Positions 41,260 through 50,950 of a stretch of DNA of 64,000 bases are shown one piece after another (the stretch's first letter is position 1; each line of letters begins with the position of its first letter). Below the pieces are notes generated by a model. That model worked only from the letters and a program-made list of their open reading frames with translations, was not told where the DNA came from and ran no database searches. This DNA comes from JAUHXS01 sp965213575 (GTDB lineage: Bacteria > Bacteroidota > Bacteroidia > Chitinophagales > JAUHXS01). Location: positions 80,698-144,697 of the forward strand of contig CBDBZN010000037.1 in assembly GCA_965213575.1 (NCBI GenBank). Reading direction: 5' to 3'. The position numbers were made by a program, and so were the translations under genes.

Positions 41260-41751
41260 ATGCTTACTCCGGCTCAACTGAATTGGAAACCGGATGCTGA
41301 CTCTTGGAGTATCGGAGAGTGCATTGATCATATCAGCAATACTAATCAGACTTATTTTGATGTTTATGAAAAGATTGGCCAGGGGATATATCAGCCTGCC
41401 TTTTGGACAAGAATCAGTCCATTTTCAGGTATGTTTGGGAAAATGCTCATTGCTGCTACAGAACCGGAAGCTAAAAGAAAATCTAAAACAGTAAAAGTTT
41501 TTGAACCTTCTCACAGCGAATTAGACAAAGCAATCCTTGAAAAATATGAAGTAAATAATGGGATATTAATAAGCCTAATGAAAGCGATGGATGGTAAAGA
41601 TTTATCAAAAATTAAAATTCCTTCGCCTGCTGCTGCGATTATCACTTATTCTGTAAAAGATAGTATTATTTTGTTGGTAAATCACGAGAAAAGGCATTAT
41701 AACCAAGCAGTCAAGGTGATGAAGAATAGTGGATTCCTAAAACTGAGTTAA
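41260..41751 (+). CDS. DinB-like (DUF664-type) domain protein, 5' end frameshifted
   Basis: The 163-residue open part has the DinB four-helix fold pattern: LNWKPDADSWSIGECIDHI at the start (with a metal-ligand-like His), and a C-terminal VNHEKRHYNQ with two further His. Members are metal-binding proteins related to bacillithiol-dependent transferases; the substrate is unknown. The same frame continues upstream of the ATG at 41260 into family-like sequence (KELQSTQKLLVDTFN) but has no start codon. An ATG at 41187 in the neighbouring frame gives MSNFIST and joins it if one A is removed from the A5 run at 41207-41211. The gene was therefore probably 41187-41751 with a one-base insertion. Confidence 0.75.
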   Translation: MLTPAQLNWKPDADSWSIGECIDHISNTNQTYFDVYEKIGQGIYQPAFWTRISPFSGMFGKMLIAATEPEAKRKSKTVKVFEPSHSELDKAILEKYEVNNGILISLMKAMDGKDLSKIKIPSPAAAIITYSVKDSIILLVNHEKRHYNQAVKVMKNSGFLKLS

Positions 41752-41775
41752 GAAGAAAAAGGTATTTCACCAACA

Positions 41776-42108
41776 TTACATATCTTCTTCCTCTTCTACT
41801 AAATTATCATCCACACTAACCTGCGAAAGGAGTACTTCCTTAATTCTATGTACCGGTACAGTAATACCATTTTTAAGTACTGCTTTCTCATCTTTATAAT
41901 CCCAGATGGTCGTTTCAACTTTTTTAATGCCTTCTGCGTCTGCAAATACCATCATAACTTTATAATGAGCCAGGTTTCCATATTCGATCGCTTCTTTGAT
42001 ATCTTTTATTCTCTTTTTTCTGGCATTTGGATCTGCTAATAGGTCTTCTTGAGGAAACTTCATTCCTCTAATAGCCTCTTTATCTACTAAAATAGGTTTG
42101 TTTGTCAT
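41776..42108 (-). CDS. conserved hypothetical protein
   Basis: This is a 110-residue soluble protein with no signal peptide or membrane segment and a very acidic C-terminus (VEEEEDM). It contains a compact, probably alpha/beta core (AHYKVMMVFADAEG, VETTIWDYKDEKAVL, GITVPVHRIKEVLL). I believe it belongs to a Bacteroidota-restricted hypothetical family but cannot name a function. It lies between the DinB-like gene (convergent, 24 bases) and uvrA (divergent). Confidence 0.7.
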   Translation of the reverse strand: MTNKPILVDKEAIRGMKFPQEDLLADPNARKKRIKDIKEAIEYGNLAHYKVMMVFADAEGIKKVETTIWDYKDEKAVLKNGITVPVHRIKEVLLSQVSVDDNLVEEEEDM

Positions 42109-42195
42109 ACATCTAAATTAAAACTTATATTTCAAATCTCATATCTAAATTATAAACTATAATTATAAACTATCTCATTTTCCAAAATGAATGAA

Positions 42196-42203
42196 TAACT
42201 TTG
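42196..42203 (+). promoter_or_regulatory. -7 promoter element of uvrA
   Basis: TAACTTTG matches TAnnTTTG and ends 15 bases before the ATG at 42219. A TTG at 42201 that would lengthen UvrA by six residues falls inside this element and is therefore unlikely to be the start. Confidence 0.5.
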
Positions 42204-42218
42204 AGGATTAGTAATACT

Positions 42219-45077
42219 ATGATAGAAGAAGCGCCCAATCAAGTAATAAATGAGACAGATTACATATCAGTTTTTGGTGCCCGGGAAAATAATTTAAAAA
42301 ATATTAATGTCATCATTCCCAGAGATCAACTGGTCGTCATAACCGGCATTAGCGGCAGTGGGAAGTCATCTTTAGCATTTGATACAATTTACGCAGAAGG
42401 CCAACGCCGCTATATGGAAAGCTTTTCTGCTTATGCACGGCAATTTATGGGCAACATGGAAGCGCCGGATGTTGATAAGATCAGTGGACTTAGCCCGGTC
42501 ATATCCATTGAGCAAAAAACAACAAATAAAAATCCTCGATCAACAGTAGGGACTGTTACTGAGATATACGATTTTGTCCGGCTTTTGTTTGCCAGAGTTG
42601 GAACAGCATATTCTTATGTGACAGGTAAAAAGATGGTTCGCTATAGTGGGCAAGAATTAGTTAACCATATTATTGATAAATACGCTGATAAGAAAATTGT
42701 TGTTTTAGCTCCTTTAGTACGAGGAAGAAAAGGGCATTATCGAGAATTATTTGAACAGTTAAGAAAGCAAGGTTATTTAAAAGTCCGAGTAGATGGAGAA
42801 ATTGTAAACATTGAACCCAAGATGCAACTGGATCGATATAAAATCCATGACATTGAGTCTATCATTGATCGATTAGAAGTAGCAGAAGAAGAAAGGACCC
42901 GATTAGCTAAAGCAGTAGATTCCGCCATGAAAATAGGGAACGGCTTAATCATGATCTTAGATCACGAAACTGATGAAGCTACTGTTTTTAGTAATAAATT
43001 GATGTGCCCTGATTCGGGCATTTCTTACGAAGAACCTTCTCCAAACTCATTTTCATTTAACTCCCCCTATGGAGCCTGTGCTGCTTGCAATGGATTAGGT
43101 GAAGTTAAAACAGTTGATGAACAGGCAATTATTCCGGATGACTCTAAAAGCATTAATGAAGGGGGATTAGCCCCTTTGGGAGAATATAAAGATACGTATA
43201 CCTTTAAATATGTAAGAGCTGTAGCAGATACATATGGTTTTTCTTTAGCTGCTCCAATTAATAAAATTCCGGAAGAAGGGTTAAAAGTATTGCTTCATGG
43301 TTTTACTGAAGAAGACAAATTAAAAGTTCCGGTTCGGTTTGGAGGAAAGAAGCGTAAGGTTTATAACTTGGAGTTTGAAGGATTGGTCAAAATGTTGCAA
43401 CGATATTACGAAGAGACATCATCTGATGCTATTAGAAAATGGGCAGAAGATTTTATGATCAGTACTACTTGTGATACTTGTAAAGGCGGAAGGCTTAAAA
43501 TAGAATCTTTAAATTTTAAAGTTGCAGATAAAAATATTGCTGACTTAGTTACGATGGACCTTAATGTCTTAGCTGCTTGGTTTGAAAAGGTAGAAAATAA
43601 ATTATCTCAAAGAGAGTTGACTATCAGTAGAGATATCTTAAAGGAGATTCGTGCCCGAATAGGATTTTTACTAGATGTCGGGCTTGATTATTTAACATTA
43701 GATAGGCCTGCACGCTCCCTTTCCGGTGGGGAGTCGCAACGGATCAGATTAGCTACTCAAATAGGTTCCAGATTGGAGGGAGTTACCTACATTTTAGATG
43801 AACCGAGTATAGGCCTACACCAGCGAGATAATCAGAAATTGATTGAAACACTGAAAGAACTGGTTGAGATTGGTAATTCTGTCTTAGTGGTAGAGCATGA
43901 TAAAGATATTATGCTAGAATCGGATTATTTGATAGACATTGGCCCTGGAGCAGGTGAATACGGAGGTAACATAGTGGCAGAAGGAACTCCGCAAGAAGTA
44001 GCAAAGCAAGATTCAAAAACTGCACAACACCTTAACGGTAAAAGTGATATTCCTGTGCCTGAAAAAAGAAGGAAAGGTAGCGGAAAGGAATTAGTTCTGA
44101 TCGGAGCCAGTGGTAATAATTTAAAAAATGTAACTGTACATTTACCTTTAGGTGTGATGATCTGTGTTACAGGCGTTTCTGGCAGTGGTAAATCAACCTT
44201 GATCAACGAAACCTTATATCCTATTTTAAATCATTATTTTTTTAGGGCCAAGAAAAAACCATTACCCTATAAAAATATAAAAGGAATAGATCATATCGAT
44301 AAAGTAATTGAAATAGATCAATCACCTATTGGTAGGACACCTCGTTCTAATCCGGCTACTTATATTGGCGTTTTTACAGATATAAGACAACTGTTTTCCA
44401 ATCTGCCAGAAGCAAAAATAAGAGGATATAAACCCGGCAGGTTTTCTTTTAATGTAAAGGGTGGCCGATGTGAAGTTTGCGAAGGTGGAGGTATGCGCGT
44501 AATCGAAATGAATTTCTTGCCGGATGTCTATATAGAATGTGAAAATTGTCAGGGTAAGCGGTATAACAGAGAAACGCTTGAGGTTAGATATAAAGGTAAA
44601 TCTATTAGTGATGTTTTAGACATGAGCATAGAAGATGCTACTGACTTTTTTAAAGAAATTCCCAATATTTATAGAAAATTAAAAACATTATTAGAAGTAG
44701 GATTAGGATATGTTCGATTAGGCCAATCTGCCACTACCATTTCCGGAGGAGAAGCCCAGCGCGTTAAGTTAGCATCTGAATTATCTAAAAAAGATACGGG
44801 AAATACATTTTATATATTGGATGAACCAACGACCGGATTGCATTTTGAGGATATAAAAAAGCTTTTAGATGTGTTAAATAAATTAGTAGAAAAAGGAAAT
44901 TCTATCTTAATTATTGAGCACAATTTAGATGTAGTTAAAATTGCCGACCATGTTATAGATGTAGGCCCGGAAGGAGGAAATAAAGGAGGAAAAATTATTG
45001 CTACCGGCACTCCGGAAGAAGTAGCTGAAGTAAAAGAAAGCTATACCGGACAATTTTTGAAAAAGGAATTAATTTAG
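42219..45077 (+). CDS. uvrA: excinuclease ABC subunit A
   Basis: UvrA (about 952 residues) is the dimeric ATPase that recognises DNA lesions and loads UvrB in nucleotide excision repair. Both ABC modules are complete: Walker A GISGSGKSS near residue 43, signature SLSGGESQRIRLA, second Walker A GVSGSGKST, second signature ISGGEAQRVKLA and two ILDEP Walker B motifs. The C-terminal zinc module has all four Cys (CEVCEGGG and CENCQGKRY). The first zinc module reads CPDSG where many UvrA proteins have CPxCG, so one ligand is missing, while the second pair CAAC is kept. A -7 promoter element just upstream supports the ATG at 42219. Confidence 0.97.
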   Translation: MIEEAPNQVINETDYISVFGARENNLKNINVIIPRDQLVVITGISGSGKSSLAFDTIYAEGQRRYMESFSAYARQFMGNMEAPDVDKISGLSPVISIEQKTTNKNPRSTVGTVTEIYDFVRLLFARVGTAYSYVTGKKMVRYSGQELVNHIIDKYADKKIVVLAPLVRGRKGHYRELFEQLRKQGYLKVRVDGEIVNIEPKMQLDRYKIHDIESIIDRLEVAEEERTRLAKAVDSAMKIGNGLIMILDHETDEATVFSNKLMCPDSGISYEEPSPNSFSFNSPYGACAACNGLGEVKTVDEQAIIPDDSKSINEGGLAPLGEYKDTYTFKYVRAVADTYGFSLAAPINKIPEEGLKVLLHGFTEEDKLKVPVRFGGKKRKVYNLEFEGLVKMLQRYYEETSSDAIRKWAEDFMISTTCDTCKGGRLKIESLNFKVADKNIADLVTMDLNVLAAWFEKVENKLSQRELTISRDILKEIRARIGFLLDVGLDYLTLDRPARSLSGGESQRIRLATQIGSRLEGVTYILDEPSIGLHQRDNQKLIETLKELVEIGNSVLVVEHDKDIMLESDYLIDIGPGAGEYGGNIVAEGTPQEVAKQDSKTAQHLNGKSDIPVPEKRRKGSGKELVLIGASGNNLKNVTVHLPLGVMICVTGVSGSGKSTLINETLYPILNHYFFRAKKKPLPYKNIKGIDHIDKVIEIDQSPIGRTPRSNPATYIGVFTDIRQLFSNLPEAKIRGYKPGRFSFNVKGGRCEVCEGGGMRVIEMNFLPDVYIECENCQGKRYNRETLEVRYKGKSISDVLDMSIEDATDFFKEIPNIYRKLKTLLEVGLGYVRLGQSATTISGGEAQRVKLASELSKKDTGNTFYILDEPTTGLHFEDIKKLLDVLNKLVEKGNSILIIEHNLDVVKIADHVIDVGPEGGNKGGKIIATGTPEEVAEVKESYTGQFLKKELI

Positions 45078-45192
45078 ATTTTAGATTTATGAAGTAAGAT
45101 TTTAGATTTTCTGAATGCTCTAAAACAGATTTATCAATAGTACCTTCTATCCATTAATAATTCATCATTCAAAATTTATAATTAAAATATAG

Positions 45193-45783
45193 CTATCTGT
45201 ATTTTAAATAAAACCGTAAAGCAATATTATGAGGTTTATTGAACCCTTCAAAACCAGGATTCAATACAGTAATATTATAGCCATATACTAAATCAATATA
45301 GCCGCCTTTAAATGGCAACCAGTCAAAATAATTAACTAATCCTAACTCCGGGCGGATAACTAAATTCCCGTCTTTTGTGTCTGTATAAGTTATTAAGTTG
45401 ATTCCATACTTGAAATTTACGAAACCTGATAAGGCAAATATATCGTTTGCCCAGTAAGAAAGTTGTGGTGCAATGAGTAAGCTGTCTCCAACTCTTGCTT
45501 CAATAGACATCGAAATAGATTGCCAGATGGGTCCGGTTGCAGCAAATCTTGCCCCTAGTTTAGGATAAATAAGGCTTGACGTAACACTTCCAACACCTAA
45601 TTGTATATAATGATAATCAAAGTAATGATATCCTAAAATAAGTACCTCATCAATATGCTCTTTATCAAAAAATGCACAAGCTAACTCATCTTTTTTCTTT
45701 TGTGCTGAAGAGTCTGTAGTGGTTAACGTTACAAGCGCAATGCAAAATGAGAAAATAAATATACAATGATTAAATGTGGACAA
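45193..45783 (-). CDS. putative small outer-membrane beta-barrel protein
   Basis: This is a 196-residue protein with a signal peptide (about residues 1-27, ending TTDSSAQ) followed by alternating polar/hydrophobic strands and many aromatic/Gly residues (YIQLGVGSVTSSL, LIAPQLSYWAND, FKYGINLITYT), ending IALRFYLKYR. This is the pattern of an eight-stranded outer-membrane barrel, but no named family is recognised. The start is a TTG at 45783, the only start preceding the signal peptide. It is convergent with uvrA. Confidence 0.65.
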   Translation of the reverse strand: MSTFNHCIFIFSFCIALVTLTTTDSSAQKKKDELACAFFDKEHIDEVLILGYHYFDYHYIQLGVGSVTSSLIYPKLGARFAATGPIWQSISMSIEARVGDSLLIAPQLSYWANDIFALSGFVNFKYGINLITYTDTKDGNLVIRPELGLVNYFDWLPFKGGYIDLVYGYNITVLNPGFEGFNKPHNIALRFYLKYR

Positions 45784-45970
45784 GAACCCTATGTTTTATC
45801 TACAAAGATTAAAAAACTAATGTTAATTCTACTGTAAGACTCAGATATAATTATAGAACAAGTATACCGGTAATAAAATGTATTAACGAATTGAGTGGGT
45901 TATTATTTTAGTCCTCTTCATAGGCCTTTACAGTATGATTAATTCGTAAATAACTATATTTACATAGTTT

Positions 45971-46894
45971 ATGCCCAATCAAACCATTCCGGCTTTATCT
46001 AATATCGAAAACTTAGACCTCTATGCTAAACAAGTTGTAGAAGGGTTTATAATCGGGCTCCATAAAAGTCCTTATCATGGGTTTTCAGTAGAATTTGCAG
46101 AATACAAACCATACAATCCCGGACAGCCTGTTAAAGATATCGACTGGAAAGTATATGGCAGAACTGATAAACTGTTTATTAAAAATTTTGAAGAAGAAAC
46201 TAATTTAAGATGTCAGGTTGTAATAGACAATTCTTCTTCAATGCTATTTCCCAAAGACAGTAAAAAAACTAATAAATTGAGTTTTTCAATAATAGCCGCG
46301 GCAGCTCTTGCTAAACTTTTAAAAAGGCAGAGGGATGCGGTAGGATTATCTATTTTTAATAATTCGGTAGACTTTCATTTAAGTCCAAAATCAACCTTAG
46401 TGCATCATAAACTGATGATGACAGAATTACATGCTCAATTAAATAATTCGAAAGAGCGAGTAACTACAGAAGCCTCTCAAAGTTTACACGAAATAGCAGA
46501 GCGAATTCATAAAAGGTCACTGGTAATTGTTTTTAGTGATATGTTGGAAGGAGTATTAGATGAGCAGTCATTGAACGAAACGTTTTTGGCCTTGCAGCAC
46601 CTTAAATATAAGAAGCACGAAGTGATTCTTTTTAATGTATTAGATAAGCAAGCAGAAGAAGAGTTTAACTTTGAAAATCGCCCATATGTTTTTAAAGATA
46701 TGGAAACAGGAGAAGAGGTTAAGTTATTTGCTAACGAAGCTAAGAAAGAATATCTCTCACAAGTAACTCACTATAAAAAGCAACTTATGCTTAAATGTGG
46801 GCAATATAAGATTGATTTTGTAGAAGTAGATATTAATAAAGGAGTGGAACAGGTGTTGCTGGAATTTTTGTTGAAACGAAAACGGGTAAAATAA
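45971..46894 (+). CDS. DUF58 domain protein with VWA-like fold
   Basis: This 307-residue protein belongs to the DUF58 family, usually encoded with MoxR AAA ATPases and VWA-domain membrane proteins. The signature region is YKPYNPGQPVKDIDWKVYGR near residue 45, followed by a MIDAS-like DNSSSM (DxSxS) near residue 86. No membrane helix is obvious, and no MoxR or VWA partner gene is adjacent, which is unusual. The role is thought to be metal-dependent protein interaction or chaperoning in envelope biology, but it is not established. The last codons and stop lie inside a long perfect hairpin. Confidence 0.87.
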   Translation: MPNQTIPALSNIENLDLYAKQVVEGFIIGLHKSPYHGFSVEFAEYKPYNPGQPVKDIDWKVYGRTDKLFIKNFEEETNLRCQVVIDNSSSMLFPKDSKKTNKLSFSIIAAAALAKLLKRQRDAVGLSIFNNSVDFHLSPKSTLVHHKLMMTELHAQLNNSKERVTTEASQSLHEIAERIHKRSLVIVFSDMLEGVLDEQSLNETFLALQHLKYKKHEVILFNVLDKQAEEEFNFENRPYVFKDMETGEEVKLFANEAKKEYLSQVTHYKKQLMLKCGQYKIDFVEVDINKGVEQVLLEFLLKRKRVK

Positions 46895-46937
46895 GAAAAG
46901 CTTTAGCAGATGCTAAAGCTTTTCTTATTTTACCCGT
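46882..46937. terminator. 27-bp perfect hairpin between the DUF58 gene and a T9SS cargo gene
   Basis: The arms 46882-46908 and 46911-46937 are perfectly complementary around a two-base loop (GA). The left arm contains the last codons and the TAA stop (46892-46894) of the rightward gene, and the right arm ends 14 bases before the end of the leftward gene. T-rich flanks on both strands fit a bidirectional terminator, but the length is far beyond what termination needs. Confidence 0.7.
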
Positions 46938-46950
46938 ATATGCTGATTAA

Positions 46951-48024
46951 CTAATTTTGTAATAAGAATTTTTTACTAGTTAATAATTTACTGTCAGCAA
47001 CAATATTTACAATTATCATAGAGCCGAAATTTTGAGTTATCTCAACTTGATGATTAGTGTAATTATTATCTAAATTGGATTTATATACTTCTTGGCCTAA
47101 CAAATTAGTGACAATCAAATTCAAATTTGAATAGTAAGGATTAGAATATTCTATGTTTAACATATCACCAATTAATGCAATGTTTTCAATAAATGGGATA
47201 GGATTGTCTATTCCTACTCCAAATACAGTTACTGAATTACATACTTGATCATTAGAAGGATTGGCATCTGTTAGCCCGTATTGACTGGATAAAGCTGTTG
47301 CACAATACGTGTTATTTCCTGCAGTTACGGGAAATCCTTGGATAGTTAAAGGGCCTGTACTGGAGTTAGCCGGAATGAAGGAAAAAAGCTGCGTATTGCT
47401 ACTCATAGTAATATTAGTAGTGGTACTATTTTCTGATAGAGAAGCAATAGGTATTCCATTGATAACGTTAGGAATAGAATTATAAACTAAAAAATCCCCA
47501 CTACTATTGTTTTGAATTTCAAATGTGAAATCACTAGAAGGAGCAGAAATCGACGAGCCTTCTGCAGGAACGGAGAAATTAATGACTGCCAAATCAGCTG
47601 CATAAATAGTTAGTCCTGATTTACAAAGCGTATCATTGCTTGAAATAGAGTCTATATCATTCTCAAGGGCTACACAAAGAGTTCTAGCTCCGGTTAAAGT
47701 GGTATAAATTATGTCAGCATATGGAATAGCATCACCAGATTCAAAAACCTCATTTTCTAATTCATCAATTTCTAGTGAAATATCTAAAAGCAGAGTATTA
47801 GTTATATCATCATAAATTGAGCCTCTAACAATATCTAGCATGTCTGACGTTATATCATCCCCTCTATTGACTATATCAAAGCTAATTATAAACCTGCCAT
47901 TAACATTCGGATTTGTCGGTAGTTGAATGTTGGTAATAGCTATATCAACACTATCTTGAGCAAATGCGCTTTGGAATATAAGTATGCAGGCAAATGCTGC
48001 AATAGTTGTGTAAAGTTTTTTCAT
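46951..48024 (-). CDS. secreted protein with T9SS type A sorting domain
   Basis: This 357-residue protein has a signal peptide (cleavage after QSAFAQ). Two CARDB-like beta-sandwich modules are suggested by VDIAITNIQLPTNPNVNG and ADLAVINFSVPAEGSS. A C-terminal Por secretion tail is suggested by the final 80 residues (LNIEYSNPYYSNLNLIVTN, LGQEVYKS, SKKFLLQN). It should be exported by T9SS and attached to the cell or released. The ligand or partner is unknown. The gene is monocistronic and lies between the DUF58 hairpin and polA. Confidence 0.8.
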   Translation of the reverse strand: MKKLYTTIAAFACILIFQSAFAQDSVDIAITNIQLPTNPNVNGRFIISFDIVNRGDDITSDMLDIVRGSIYDDITNTLLLDISLEIDELENEVFESGDAIPYADIIYTTLTGARTLCVALENDIDSISSNDTLCKSGLTIYAADLAVINFSVPAEGSSISAPSSDFTFEIQNNSSGDFLVYNSIPNVINGIPIASLSENSTTTNITMSSNTQLFSFIPANSSTGPLTIQGFPVTAGNNTYCATALSSQYGLTDANPSNDQVCNSVTVFGVGIDNPIPFIENIALIGDMLNIEYSNPYYSNLNLIVTNLLGQEVYKSNLDNNYTNHQVEITQNFGSMIIVNIVADSKLLTSKKFLLQN

Positions 48025-48081
48025 AAAAGTTGTTTTAAGTTAAAAATTAAGTAACACAATATACATAATTAATATCTATAA

Positions 48082-50868
48082 TTAATGTGCCTCCAGCCAA
48101 TTTTTGCCAACTCCCATTTCTACTTCTACAGGTACTTTTAAACTTACTGCATTACGCATATTTTCTAATACTATTGATTTGACGGTTTCCAGTTCATCTT
48201 TATATACATCAAAAACTAATTCATCATGTACTTGCAAGATCATTTTAGATTTTAATTTAAGTTGTTGAAATTTTTGGTGGATGTTAATCATAGCTATTTT
48301 GATCATATCTGCAGCTGAGCCCTGGATAGGAGCATTAATTGCATTTCTTTCAGCAAAACCTCTGACGGTAAAATTTTTAGAATTGATATCTCTTAAATAT
48401 CGCCTTCTTCCTTTAATGGTCTCTACATAGCCATGTTTCCTTGCAAATGCTATGGTATTATCCATATACTCTTTAATCTTGGGATATGAAATAAAATATT
48501 GATCTATCAACTCTTTTGCTTCTGTTCTACTGACACCGATACGCTCAGAAAGCCCAAAAGCAGAGATGCCATAAATAATCCCGAAATTGACTGTTTTAGC
48601 ATTTCTACGCATTTCTGCAGTAACTTCTTCGATCGAAACTTTATTTACCTTTGCAGCTGTAGCCGTATGGATATCAATATTTTTGTTAAAAGCTTTGATC
48701 ATTTCTTCATCTCCACTGATAGAGGCAATCAACCTCAATTCTACCTGAGAATAATCTGCTGATACTAAAACATGATCTTTGTCTCTGGCAATAAATGCTT
48801 TTCTGATTTCTCTGCCTTTAGCAGTCCTGATAGGGATATTTTGTAAATTAGGTTTGTCAGAACTTAATCGCCCCGTGGCAGCTACCGCTTGCCCAAAAGT
48901 AGTATGTATCCTATTAGTATTTGGATTTACTTCTTTAGGTAGTGCATCTACATAAGTCGATTTTAGCTTGCTTAATTGTCTGTAATCAAGTATTTGCTGG
49001 ATGACTTCATGTTGGCCTTGAAGTTTTTGAAGCGTTTCTTCATTGGTAGAGTATTGTCCGCTTTTAGTCTTCTTTCCTTTGTAGTCAATTTGCATCTTAT
49101 CAAAAAGAATTTCACCAAGTTGCTTAGGAGAAGCTATATTAAACTTGCTGTCGCTCAACTTGTAAATGCTTCTTTCTATATTCTCGATCTCTTCTGCAAG
49201 CTCTTTAGAATAATTATTTAGAAAATCTACATCTACATTCACCCCTTCAGCTTCAATATCAGTCAGTAGTTTTACCAATGGCATTTCAATTTTATAAAAT
49301 ACTTCTTCACCATTAACTTCCTTGAGCTGAGGCGCCAATATTTCTTTAAGTTGAAAAGTTATATCAGCATCTTCCGCGGCATATTCTTTTACTTCCTCTA
49401 CAGGAATATCTCTCATGTTTTTCTGATTTTTACCTTTTTTGCCGATTAATGTTTCTATCGAAACAGGAGAATAATTAAGATAATTTTCTGCTAAAATATT
49501 CATTCCATGACGCATTTCCGGTTCAATGATATAATGAGCAAGCATGGTATCAAAGATTTCACCATGTATGCTGATTCCATATTTTTTAAGAATAAGCGCA
49601 TCATATTTAATATTTTGTCCGATTTTTAAGATATTTTGATTTTCAAATAAACCTTTAAACTCAGTTATTATATTTTGAGCTTCTTTTTGACCTTTGGGGA
49701 TAGGAATATAATAAGCTTCGTGAGGTTTAAATGATATAGACAAGCCTACTAATTCAGCTACATTGGTATTTAAGCTGGTAGTTTCTGTATCAAAGCAGAA
49801 AGAATTTTGTTTGTTAAGAGCTTTAATTAATTCTTGCCTTTTTTCTTTTGTATCTATAAGATGATATTGATGCTCGGTATTTTCAATGTTTTTTCCTTCT
49901 TTAATGGTAATGGTTTCCTCTACATTGCCGGCAAAAAGATCCATTTGTCCATTGGTTGTAGCCGTTACTTTATATTCCTCTCCCAAAACTCTTTTTCCTA
50001 AGTTTCTAAATTCCAGTTCGGCAAATAGAGCAGTAAGTTTTTCTTTATGTACCTCTTCTTTTATTAATGATTTCTCATCAAAATCAATGGGTACATCCAA
50101 TATAATTGTTGCCAATTTTTTTGACAAAATAGCTTGTTCTTTATTTTGTTCGACCCTTTCTTTGAGTTTGCCTTTTAAATTTTCAGTGTTATTAATTAAG
50201 TTTTCGATTGTATCATATTCTTCGATCAGTTTTTGAGCAGTTTTGGGTCCTATACCGGGTATTCCGGGGATATTGTCAACTGCATCACCTTGCAGGCCTA
50301 GCATATCTATCACCTGGTCAATCCGTTTGATGCCCCACTTATTTAATATCTCTTTTACTCCATATATTTCGATCGGCCTTCCTTGATAAGAAGGTTTATA
50401 CATATAGATCCTTTCTGACACCAATTGTCCGTAATCTTTATCCGGGGTAACCATATACACGGTATAGCCTGCATTATCTGCTTTTTTTGCAAGTGTACCA
50501 ATAATATCATCTGCTTCATAGCCGTCCAGTTCTATGACGGGAATATTAAAGCCCTTAATTACTTCTTTTATATAGGGAATAGATTGAAGAATATCTTCCG
50601 GAGTATCCTGTCTATTTGCTTTATAATCAGTATAGTCAGCGGTACGTGAGGTAGGGGCGAATGTATCAAAAGCAACAGCAATATGGGTAGGACTTTCTTT
50701 TTCAATCAAATCAATTAGAGTAAGGGTAAAGCCAAACACTGCTGAAGTATTCATACCTTTAGAATTGATTAATCCTGATCCGGTGTTTTTACTGCTATTA
50801 AAAGCGTAATATGCTCTGTAAATTAATGCCATTGCATCTAACAGAAACAACCGTTTATCATTTTTCAT
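48082..50868 (-). CDS. polA: DNA polymerase I
   Basis: This 928-residue enzyme carries all three activities. The 5' nuclease domain is N-terminal (LDAMALIYRAYYAF, the H3TH region GDAVDNIPGIPGIGPKT). The 3'-5' exonuclease is intact, unlike in some lineages: Exo I FDTETTSL, Exo II IGQNIKYD and Exo III YAAEDADITF. The polymerase domain has motif A SADYSQVELRL, motif B RRNAKTVNFGIIYG and motif C QVHDELVFDV. It functions in Okazaki fragment processing and repair synthesis. The ATG at 50868 is the usual start, and a -7 promoter element lies about 40 bases upstream. Confidence 0.97.
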   Translation of the reverse strand: MKNDKRLFLLDAMALIYRAYYAFNSSKNTGSGLINSKGMNTSAVFGFTLTLIDLIEKESPTHIAVAFDTFAPTSRTADYTDYKANRQDTPEDILQSIPYIKEVIKGFNIPVIELDGYEADDIIGTLAKKADNAGYTVYMVTPDKDYGQLVSERIYMYKPSYQGRPIEIYGVKEILNKWGIKRIDQVIDMLGLQGDAVDNIPGIPGIGPKTAQKLIEEYDTIENLINNTENLKGKLKERVEQNKEQAILSKKLATIILDVPIDFDEKSLIKEEVHKEKLTALFAELEFRNLGKRVLGEEYKVTATTNGQMDLFAGNVEETITIKEGKNIENTEHQYHLIDTKEKRQELIKALNKQNSFCFDTETTSLNTNVAELVGLSISFKPHEAYYIPIPKGQKEAQNIITEFKGLFENQNILKIGQNIKYDALILKKYGISIHGEIFDTMLAHYIIEPEMRHGMNILAENYLNYSPVSIETLIGKKGKNQKNMRDIPVEEVKEYAAEDADITFQLKEILAPQLKEVNGEEVFYKIEMPLVKLLTDIEAEGVNVDVDFLNNYSKELAEEIENIERSIYKLSDSKFNIASPKQLGEILFDKMQIDYKGKKTKSGQYSTNEETLQKLQGQHEVIQQILDYRQLSKLKSTYVDALPKEVNPNTNRIHTTFGQAVAATGRLSSDKPNLQNIPIRTAKGREIRKAFIARDKDHVLVSADYSQVELRLIASISGDEEMIKAFNKNIDIHTATAAKVNKVSIEEVTAEMRRNAKTVNFGIIYGISAFGLSERIGVSRTEAKELIDQYFISYPKIKEYMDNTIAFARKHGYVETIKGRRRYLRDINSKNFTVRGFAERNAINAPIQGSAADMIKIAMINIHQKFQQLKLKSKMILQVHDELVFDVYKDELETVKSIVLENMRNAVSLKVPVEVEMGVGKNWLEAH

Positions 50869-50907
50869 AGGAATGTTGATTTATAACTTTAGACTAAGTT
50901 ATAAAAG

Positions 50908-50915
50908 CAAATATA
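50908..50915 (-). promoter_or_regulatory. -7 promoter element of polA
   Basis: On the minus strand these bases read TATATTTG, matching TAnnTTTG, 39 bases before the polA ATG. No clear -33 TTTG is present. Confidence 0.45.
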
Positions 50916-50950
50916 ATTTTTATACTAATGATGATCTTAAAGGGAGATTA

